Part shown: piece by piece, positions 1 through 4,375 of the stretch
Numbering within the stretch: the stretch's first letter is position 1
How the letters are laid out: every line of letters begins with the position of its first letter
Assembly (NCBI GenBank): GCA_947586295.1
Contig: CANPXQ010000051.1
Location: 1-6,679 of the forward strand
Source: an uncultured Bacilli bacterium
Lineage (GTDB): Bacteria > Bacillota_I > Bacilli_A > RF39 > UBA660
Direction: 5' to 3'
DNA: 6,679 bases
Notes under the pieces: generated by a model
Database searches by the model: none
What the model was told of the DNA's origin: nothing
The model's input: only the letters and a program-made list of their open reading frames with translations
Program-made: the position numbers and the translations under genes

Positions 1-8
1 CTTTTTTT

Positions 9-17
9 TTCGACAAA
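9..17 (-). promoter_or_regulatory. TTCGACAAA motif upstream of dnaA (Spo0A-box-like)
   Basis: The + strand reads TTCGACAAA. Its reverse complement, TTTGTCGAA, followed here by a run of A, matches the known Spo0A box core TGNCGAA and its longer form TTTGTCGAA. The identical 9-mer recurs at 2682-2690, upstream of the ComK-like gene. A Spo0A role is inference, because nothing in the window shows that this organism has Spo0A. It may instead be part of a promoter (TCGACA resembles the -35 TTGACA) or a site for another regulator. It overlaps the 10-bp palindrome ACAAATTTGT at 13-22. Confidence 0.35.
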
Positions 18-24
18 TTTGTAT

Positions 25-30
25 TACAAT
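25..30 (+). promoter_or_regulatory. Candidate -10 element for dnaA
   Basis: TACAAT differs from TATAAT at one base and lies 33 bases before the dnaA start codon. No good -35 is visible at normal spacing: 17 bases upstream is only the T-tract at 2-7, and TCGACA at 10-15 is too close to serve as its partner. The main dnaA promoter may therefore lie before the window begins. Confidence 0.3.
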
Positions 31-50
31 TTATTTAGGAAGTAGTGATA

Positions 51-61
51 GTGGGGTGAGG
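51..61 (+). promoter_or_regulatory. Ribosome binding site supporting the TTG start of dnaA
   Basis: GTGGGGTGAGG is rich in G and partly matches the AGGAGGTGA Shine-Dalgarno consensus, a few bases before the TTG at 64. There is no ATG or GTG nearby that would give a DnaA-like N-terminus, so this site decides the start. Confidence 0.6.
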
Positions 62-63
62 TT

Positions 64-1419
64 TTGAAAACAGAAGACTTATTTAATCAATTTCTATTAG
101 AAATTGCGGGCCAAGTTAGTCAAAATGTCTATACGATTTGGTTTGCTAAATTAGAACTCATTTCTATTACTAATGATACAATAACCTTTAAAGTACCGAT
201 GCAAATTCATAAAAGTATGTTAAATGATAATTATGGTAAGCTTATTAAAGATACATTTTTTTCTTTAACAGGCAAAGAATATACTTTTGAATATTTGTTA
301 GAAGAAGAATTACAAAATACAAATCAAGAAAATACAAATATAATTGAAGAAAATAAAGAAAAAATAAGTTGGAATACCAATCTAAATTCAAAATATACAT
401 TTGATAATTTTATAGTAGGAGATACAAATCGACTCGCCTTTGTAGCTGCCCAGGCGGTCGCTAAAAATCCTGGAGAAATTCACAATCCCTTGTTTATATA
501 TGGACGAAGTGGTTTAGGTAAAACCCATTTAATGCAGGCCATAGGAAATTATATAACTTTAAACTCTAATTTAAAAGTAATTTATACAACAAGTAATGAA
601 TTTATGAGTGATTTTACGGGAATTGCGACTTTAGATAAGGGTATTAATAGTTTAAATTATGCCAATGAATTTAAAAATAAATATCGCAATGTTGATGTCC
701 TAATTATCGATGATATTCAATTTCTAGTGGGTGCCGAAAAAACTCAAACAGAATTTTTTCACACTTTTAATGAATTACATCAAGCTAATAAACAGATAAT
801 AATTAGTAGCGATAAAAGCCCTGATGATTTAAAAAAAATAGAGGAAAGATTGCGAAGTCGCTTTATGTGGGGACTACCAGTAGATATATATCCTCCAGAT
901 TTTAATTTAAGATGTGAAATAATAAAAGCTAAAATTAAAAATACTAGTATTGAAAATAAATTAAATAATGATGTTATTGAATATATTGCAAATGCTTGTG
1001 TAAATGATGTTAGACATATTGAAGGAACAATAAATAGGTTACTAGCTTATACAGCTATGATGGTCCCGGAAAAAATAACATTAGATTTTGCTATTGAAGC
1101 TTTAAAAGATTATGTTACTACTAATATTTTTATTAATAATACTATTCCGGCAATTCAAAAAGCTGTGGCTAATTATTTTAATATATCAGTAGACGATTTA
1201 AAGAGTAAAAAGAAAAATAATAATATTGTGAAATGTCGAAATATAGCAATGTATTTATGTCGAATGGAAACAGAGGAAAATTTAATGAAAATTGGTTTAG
1301 AATTTGGAGGAAGAGATCATTCAACTGTATCCATTGCTTTAGACAAAATAACAAAAAGTTTAAAGACCGATGAAAATTTAAATAAAGTGTTGGAAGAAAT
1401 TCGTGATAAGTTGAAATAA
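64..1419 (+). CDS. dnaA: Chromosomal replication initiator protein DnaA
   Basis: DnaA binds 9-bp DnaA boxes and, as an ATP-bound filament, melts the origin and recruits the helicase. The 451-residue protein has the family's usual length and domains. The N-terminal domain I covers about 1-75. An Asn/Glu-rich variable linker covers about 78-105. The AAA+ domain has Walker A GRSGLGKT at 147-154 (Lys153), Walker B VLIIDD at 212-217 (Asp216), a sensor-I-like IIISSD at 245-250 and the box VII arginine region ERLRSRF at 261-267. The C-terminal DNA-binding domain carries RNIAMYL and the signature GGRDHSTV at 415-422. The start is TTG; translation from it gives a typical domain I, and a G-rich Shine-Dalgarno sequence precedes it. 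It is first in the replication gene cluster, with a putative origin spacer directly downstream. Box-like 9-mers in that spacer would be natural binding sites. Confidence 0.98.
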   Translation: MKTEDLFNQFLLEIAGQVSQNVYTIWFAKLELISITNDTITFKVPMQIHKSMLNDNYGKLIKDTFFSLTGKEYTFEYLLEEELQNTNQENTNIIEENKEKISWNTNLNSKYTFDNFIVGDTNRLAFVAAQAVAKNPGEIHNPLFIYGRSGLGKTHLMQAIGNYITLNSNLKVIYTTSNEFMSDFTGIATLDKGINSLNYANEFKNKYRNVDVLIIDDIQFLVGAEKTQTEFFHTFNELHQANKQIIISSDKSPDDLKKIEERLRSRFMWGLPVDIYPPDFNLRCEIIKAKIKNTSIENKLNNDVIEYIANACVNDVRHIEGTINRLLAYTAMMVPEKITLDFAIEALKDYVTTNIFINNTIPAIQKAVANYFNISVDDLKSKKKNNNIVKCRNIAMYLCRMETEENLMKIGLEFGGRDHSTVSIALDKITKSLKTDENLNKVLEEIRDKLK

Positions 1420-1471
1420 TGTTAATAAAAAATAAACATATTTAATTAAAATTAAGTTAGTTATTAACATT
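1418..1471. repeat. Perfect 11-bp inverted repeat with DnaA-box-like arms
   Basis: AATGTTAATAA at 1418-1428 is the exact reverse complement of TTATTAACATT at 1461-1471, with 32 bases between them. Each arm contains TTATTAACA, on the minus strand at 1420-1428 and on the plus strand at 1461-1469. That is one mismatch (A for C at position 6) from the DnaA box form TTATNCACA. The left arm overlaps the last two bases of the dnaA stop codon, and the right arm lies just upstream of the dnaN -10. It could be a pair of divergent DnaA sites or an mRNA stem. No T-tract follows, so a terminator is unlikely. Confidence 0.6.
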
Positions 1472-1515
1472 TCAACACTATAATAAAAATAATTAATAAA
1501 TAAATATAAAATAAA
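1420..1515. other. Putative oriC / DNA unwinding region between dnaA and dnaN
   Basis: The spacer is only about 8% G+C by hand count, and positions 1479-1515 are 37 consecutive A/T bases. In Bacillus subtilis and relatives the unwinding element lies in the dnaA-dnaN spacer next to DnaA boxes, so position and composition fit. No canonical TTATCCACA box is present; the only box-like sites are the two inverted TTATTAACA copies. The region upstream of dnaA, which often holds further boxes, is mostly outside the window. The call is therefore an inference from location and AT richness. Confidence 0.5.
1457..1484 (+). promoter_or_regulatory. Candidate dnaN promoter
   Basis: TATAAT at 1479-1484 is a perfect -10 hexamer, 43 bases before the dnaN ATG. 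The -35 is weak: TTAGTT at 1457-1462 with a 16-base spacer is the best I see. The DnaA-box-like TTATTAACA at 1461-1469 overlaps the end of that -35 and the start of the spacer, so DnaA binding there could affect dnaN transcription. In this A/T-only context chance TATAAT matches are common, which limits confidence. Confidence 0.45.
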
Positions 1516-1527
1516 GGAGAAGAAAAA

Positions 1528-2649
1528 ATGAAATGGAGTATTGAAAAAAATATTTTATTAGAAGCTTTAAATGATGTTACAAGAGCTTTAACTCAAAGGA
1601 CTACTATTCCTGTATTAAATGGTATTGTCTTTGAAATTAATAAAGAAGGGATTAGCTTACTAGCAAGTGATAGTGAATTATCTATTAAAGTTAATATTAA
1701 GGAAAACAATATTAATTATAAAGAAGGGGAAGGTAAAGTAATAATTCAAAGTAAATCTTTTGTTGAAATGATAAAAAAGATGCCAACAGATATTATAAAC
1801 TTTGAGGTAGAAGATGATTTAAAAATTAAGATTTATTCCGAAACAAATCAATATCGTTTAAATGGTTATAATCCTATAGATTATCCAAATATAAATATGG
1901 AAGCAAATGAAAAGGTTATTATTCTTAAAGCAAGTATGCTTAAAGAAGTTATTAATCAAACTTCTTATGCTTTATCTAATCAAGAAGTAAGACCTTTATT
2001 AACTGGTTTAAATTTAAAAATAAATGGTGATATATTAGAATGTATAGCAACTGATTCTTATCGCCTAGCTAAAAAAAATATTCGTCTCGATAATATTATT
2101 GAAGATAGTATTAATATAGTTATTCCAGGCAAAAGTATTGTAGAATTAGAAAAAATATTATGTGATGATGAAGAAAATGTTGAAATGTATATTTTTAAAA
2201 ATAAAATCTTATTTAAATATAAAAATATTTTCTTACAAAGTAATTTATTGGAAGGTGCATATCCCGAAACTAATCATTTTATTCCATCAGATTTTGCCTA
2301 TATGATTAATTTAAATTTACAAGATTTTTATGATGCTGTAGATCGAGCAGCTTTACTAGCCGAAAATAAAGAAAAAAATATTATTAAAGTGCATATTGAA
2401 GGAAAAAATATGGTAATAACAAGTGCTTCAAATGAATTAGGAAATGCTGAGGAAAAATTAATTATAGATAGTAATAATAAAGAAAGTTTAAATATATCAT
2501 TTAGTTCTAAATATATGTTGGATGCTTTAAAAGTTATAAAAGAAGAAAATATATTCTTATTACTTAATACTGATGATAAACCAATAATTATAAAACCTGT
2601 TACTGATGAAACTTTATTAGAACTTATATTACCAATTAAAACATATTAA
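1528..2649 (+). CDS. dnaN: DNA polymerase III sliding clamp, beta subunit
   Basis: The beta clamp forms a ring around DNA and tethers the replicative polymerase, the clamp loader's other clients and repair enzymes. The protein is 373 residues, close to the roughly 366-380 usual in the family. Visible marks are the N-terminal MKWSIEKNILLEAL opening, the TTIPVLNGI segment that follows it, the YRLNG...DYPN motif in the first part, RPLLTGLNL then ATDSYRLA (175-181 for TDSYRLA), the IPGKS motif at 199-203 and the C-terminal LPIKTY at 368-373. The last of these corresponds to the peptide-binding pocket end of the clamp. The ATG start is preceded by AAAGGAGA at 1513-1520 with suitable spacing. A terminator hairpin begins at its stop codon, so it is not cotranscribed efficiently with the next gene. 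Nothing looks truncated. Confidence 0.98.
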   Translation: MKWSIEKNILLEALNDVTRALTQRTTIPVLNGIVFEINKEGISLLASDSELSIKVNIKENNINYKEGEGKVIIQSKSFVEMIKKMPTDIINFEVEDDLKIKIYSETNQYRLNGYNPIDYPNINMEANEKVIILKASMLKEVINQTSYALSNQEVRPLLTGLNLKINGDILECIATDSYRLAKKNIRLDNIIEDSINIVIPGKSIVELEKILCDDEENVEMYIFKNKILFKYKNIFLQSNLLEGAYPETNHFIPSDFAYMINLNLQDFYDAVDRAALLAENKEKNIIKVHIEGKNMVITSASNELGNAEEKLIIDSNNKESLNISFSSKYMLDALKVIKEENIFLLLNTDDKPIIIKPVTDETLLELILPIKTY

Positions 2650-2679
2650 AAAGACTAAAAAAATTGTCTTTTTTTCTTT
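2648..2679 (+). terminator. Intrinsic terminator after dnaN
   Basis: AAAAAGAC at 2648-2655 pairs perfectly with GTCTTTTT at 2666-2673 across a 10-base A/T loop, and T continues to 2675, then C and TTT. The stem begins inside the dnaN stop codon. It has only two G-C pairs, so efficiency is uncertain, but the long U-tract and placement fit rho-independent termination. Confidence 0.7.
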
Positions 2680-2681
2680 AA

Positions 2682-2690
2682 TTCGACAAA
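2682..2690 (-). promoter_or_regulatory. Second TTCGACAAA motif (Spo0A-box-like), upstream of the ComK-like gene
   Basis: TTCGACAAA is identical to the 9-mer at 9-17 upstream of dnaA; the reverse complement TTTGTCGAA fits the Spo0A box. It ends 18 bases before the TATAAT at 2709. If its TCGACA served as a -35, the spacer would be 20 bases, longer than the usual 17. Spo0A-activated promoters such as spoIIG of B. subtilis are known for long spacing with a 0A box over the -35, so the arrangement is suggestive. Function is not established here. Confidence 0.35.
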
Positions 2691-2704
2691 ATTTTTCTTA
2701 TCTG

Positions 2705-2713
2705 TGTGTATAA
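2705..2713 (-). promoter_or_regulatory. DnaA box (TTATACACA) overlapping the comK-like promoter
   Basis: TGTGTATAA on the + strand reads TTATACACA on the minus strand. This is an exact match to the DnaA box consensus TTATNCACA, the same sequence as the R2-type box of the E. coli origin. It covers most of the TATAAT at 2709-2714. It could be an outlying origin box or a DnaA operator over the promoter. A single degenerate 9-mer can also arise by chance in AT-rich DNA. Confidence 0.45.
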
Positions 2714-2714
2714 T
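2709..2714 (+). promoter_or_regulatory. -10 element of the ComK-like gene
   Basis: TATAAT is a perfect -10 hexamer, 25 bases before the ATG and just downstream of the dnaN terminator, so this gene probably has its own short-leader transcript. At 17-18 base spacing the -35 position reads ACAAAA or GACAAA, a poor match. Weak -35 elements are common in promoters that need an activator. Confidence 0.6.
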
Positions 2715-2726
2715 AATAACCATTTT

Positions 2727-2733
2727 AAGGGGG
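2727..2733 (+). promoter_or_regulatory. Ribosome binding site fixing the ComK-like start at ATG 2740
   Basis: AAGGGGG lies six bases before ATG 2740. The longer in-frame reading from GTG 2704 would start upstream of and overlap the -10 element, and would have no Shine-Dalgarno of its own, so ATG 2740 is preferred. Confidence 0.75.
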
Positions 2734-2739
2734 AATATT

Positions 2740-3171
2740 ATGCCATATATTAATGAAAATACATTATTTATTATGAAAAATAATCAGCAGGTTGAAATAG
2801 TATCTACAGAAGGAAAAATTGTATGTATAAACTATATTACAAAAATTCTCGATGAAAGTTGTCTATATTATGGAAGTAGCTTAGATGGAAGAATTAAAGC
2901 AAGTAAATATTTAACTAAAAATAATAGTAAGGTACCTATAATAATAAATGAAAAAGATAATTTATTATTATTTCCTATTTATTCATTGCGTAATGAAATT
3001 GGTTTGTGGTTTGTATATAATAATATAATCAGTTATCGTAAAGTAAATAAATATGTAGAGGTTACTTTTAAAAACAATGAAAAAATATTATTTTTAATAT
3101 CATATAATATTTTTTATAAGCAGATTTTAAAAAGTGGAAATTTGTTGGCAATTTATGCCTTAAAAAAATAG
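2740..3171 (+). CDS. comK: ComK-family competence transcription factor (short form)
   Basis: ComK of B. subtilis is the master activator of competence genes; it binds paired AT-rich K-boxes (AAAA-N5-TTTT) through the minor groove. This 143-residue product aligns in order with remembered ComK sequence. ILDESCLYYGSSLDGR at 36-51 matches IVDRSCRFFGSSYAGR. VPIIIN at 65-70 matches the PPIMVD segment. LLFP at 76-79 is followed by GLWF at 88-91, parallel to LFP...CGW. VEVTFKNNE at 106-114 matches TEVTFSNGK, and LISYN at 119-123 matches PISYN. It ends soon after, so the roughly 50-residue C-terminal part of the 192-residue B. subtilis protein, which includes the MecA-recognised FMLYPK motif, is absent. 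No signal peptide or membrane segment is evident. It lies between dnaN and recF, in the slot often held by yaaA, bounded by a terminator and its own promoter. Family assignment is from motif memory, not a search; whether it controls competence is inference. Confidence 0.82.
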   Translation: MPYINENTLFIMKNNQQVEIVSTEGKIVCINYITKILDESCLYYGSSLDGRIKASKYLTKNNSKVPIIINEKDNLLLFPIYSLRNEIGLWFVYNNIISYRKVNKYVEVTFKNNEKILFLISYNIFYKQILKSGNLLAIYALKK

Positions 3172-3178
3172 TTAATTT

Positions 3179-3205
3179 AGTTATTTAGCCTTTTAAATAA
3201 CTTTT
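3179..3205 (+). terminator. Weak terminator-like hairpin after the ComK-like gene
   Basis: AGTTATTTA at 3179-3187 pairs perfectly with TAAATAACT at 3194-3202 around the loop GCCTTT, followed by TTT. The nine-pair stem has a single G-C pair and the T-tract is only four bases counting the last stem base, so it may be a leaky terminator or a transcript-stabilising stem. It overlaps the -35 position of the recF promoter candidate. Confidence 0.4.
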
Positions 3206-3210
3206 AAATG

Positions 3211-3219
3211 TGATATAAT
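3211..3219 (+). promoter_or_regulatory. Extended -10 promoter for the recF-gyrB-gyrA operon
   Basis: TGATATAAT is a perfect extended -10 (TGn plus TATAAT at 3214-3219). Such promoters need little from the -35; at 17-base spacing the -35 position reads TTTTAA at 3191-3196. The leader to the recF ATG would be about 58 bases. It is the only convincing promoter between the ComK-like gene and gyrA. Confidence 0.65.
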
Positions 3220-3223
3220 TAAT

Positions 3224-3248
3224 TTGCATATAGATATACATATTGCAA
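3224..3248. repeat. Imperfect palindrome in the recF leader
   Basis: TTGCATAT at 3224-3231 pairs with ATATTGCAA at 3240-3248 (five pairs, one bulged T at 3243, then three pairs) around the loop AGATATAC. It lies just downstream of the extended -10, where it could be an operator for a dimeric repressor or an mRNA leader hairpin. I recognise no known regulator site. Confidence 0.4.
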
Positions 3249-3270
3249 TAAAAATTTAATATTTGACAAA

Positions 3271-3277
3271 AAAGAGG
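3271..3277 (+). promoter_or_regulatory. Ribosome binding site fixing the recF start at ATG 3284
   Basis: AAAGAGG is six bases before ATG 3284. A TTG seven codons upstream is in frame, but it would add residues not found at the RecF N-terminus and would place this site inside the gene. Confidence 0.75.
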
Positions 3278-3283
3278 CTAAAA

Positions 3284-4375
3284 ATGAAAATTAGCAAATT
3301 AAAATTAACAAATTTTCGTAATTATGAAAACCTAAATTTAGATTTTAAAAATAATTTAAATATTATATATGGAGAAAATGGTAGTGGAAAATCTAATTTG
3401 GTTGAGGCGATTTATTTATTAGCACTAACTAAGTCATTTCGTTTAACTAGTGATAAACAATTGATTCAAAAAAATAAAAAAAATACAATTGTTGAAGGAA
3501 AAATATTAAAAAATAATGACTATTCAACGTATAAAGTTTATATTAGTAATGATGGCAAAAAAGTGGAGATAGATAATAATAAAATAAATAAAATAAGTGA
3601 ATATGTTACGAAAGTACAAATAGTTCTTTTTTATCCTCGAGATACCGAATTAGTTAATTCTTCACCAAGTGAAAGAAGGAGAATTCTAAATATTGAAATT
3701 AGTCAAATATTTAAAGAATATATGATTTTATTAAGTAATTATAATAAAATTTTAAAGCAACGCAATGCTTATTTAAAACAATTATATTTATATGGGAATG
3801 CTTCTCGAGAATATTTAGATATTTTAACCAAAAAAATATTAGAATATGGAAAAAAAATATATAAATATCGTTTGGAATATATAAATAATCTTAATGAATA
3901 TATTAAAGATGTTTATAAAAAAATATTTGGTCAGGGAAATTTAAAAATAGTTTATCGATCTAGTTTTAATAAAACCGAAAAGGAATTATTGGAATTATAT
4001 CGAAAAATATATAGTAAAGAAATGGCTAATGGGAAGACATTGTTAGGAATTCATCATGATGATTTTGAATTTATTTTGGATGGTAATAAATTAAAAGATT
4101 GGGGAAGTCAGGGACAATTAAAAAATGCTATTATTTCGTTTAAATTAGCGGAAATAAATATTATTAATAGTATTTTAAAAGATTATCCAATATTAATTTT
4201 AGATGATTTATTTAGTGAATTAGATGAAAGTAAAATTGTTAATATTTTTAAATTATTGAATAATGATGTTCAGACATTTATAACAACTACAGAATTAAAT
4301 AAAGTACCTAAAAAAATAAAAGAAAAAAGTAGTATATTTAAAGTAATTAACGGAAGTATAAGGGAGAAAATATGA
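3284..4375 (+). CDS. recF: DNA replication and repair protein RecF
   Basis: RecF is an SMC-like ATPase that, with RecO and RecR, helps load RecA at single-stranded gaps and stalled forks. The 363-residue product is close to the usual 360-375. It opens with ISKLKLTNFRNYENL, typical of the family. It has Walker A GENGSGKS at 30-37 (Lys36), an ABC-type signature around SQGQ at 275-278, and Walker B plus D-loop ILILDDLFSELD at 303-314. The signature continues GQLK where GQQR is common in relatives, a mild variation. The middle is Lys/Tyr/Ile-rich, as expected for the helical arm in an AT-rich genome. It ends in TGA overlapping the gyrB ATG (ATGA at 4372-4375), so the two are translationally coupled. 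The normal length at this TGA shows that TGA is read as stop. Confidence 0.97.
   Translation: MKISKLKLTNFRNYENLNLDFKNNLNIIYGENGSGKSNLVEAIYLLALTKSFRLTSDKQLIQKNKKNTIVEGKILKNNDYSTYKVYISNDGKKVEIDNNKINKISEYVTKVQIVLFYPRDTELVNSSPSERRRILNIEISQIFKEYMILLSNYNKILKQRNAYLKQLYLYGNASREYLDILTKKILEYGKKIYKYRLEYINNLNEYIKDVYKKIFGQGNLKIVYRSSFNKTEKELLELYRKIYSKEMANGKTLLGIHHDDFEFILDGNKLKDWGSQGQLKNAIISFKLAEINIINSILKDYPILILDDLFSELDESKIVNIFKLLNNDVQTFITTTELNKVPKKIKEKSSIFKVINGSIREKI

Noticed and set aside
42..50. TAG-rich stretch GTAGTGATA upstream of dnaA as possible DnaA-trios
   Set aside because: Too short, irregular and not next to a recognisable DnaA box; it merges into the ribosome binding site.
1234..1265. Two TGTCGAA heptamers in dnaA that fit the Spo0A box core
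   Set aside because: Both are Cys-Arg codons (TGT CGA) followed by A in the C-terminal domain; coding explains them, and neither has the longer TTTGTCGAA form.
1881..1889. TTATCCAAA, one mismatch from a DnaA box
   Set aside because: It encodes the conserved Tyr-Pro-Asn part of the clamp's DYPN motif, so protein constraint explains it; an origin role cannot be supported.
2704..2739. GTG start giving a 12-residue extension of the ComK-like protein
   Set aside because: It overlaps the -10 element, lacks a ribosome binding site, and the ATG at 2740 has a good one.
4373..4375. Possibility that TGA encodes Trp (Mycoplasma-type code)
   Set aside because: recF would then read through into gyrB; TGA here ends recF at normal length in an ATGA overlap, and the Trp codons I checked in the genes are TGG.
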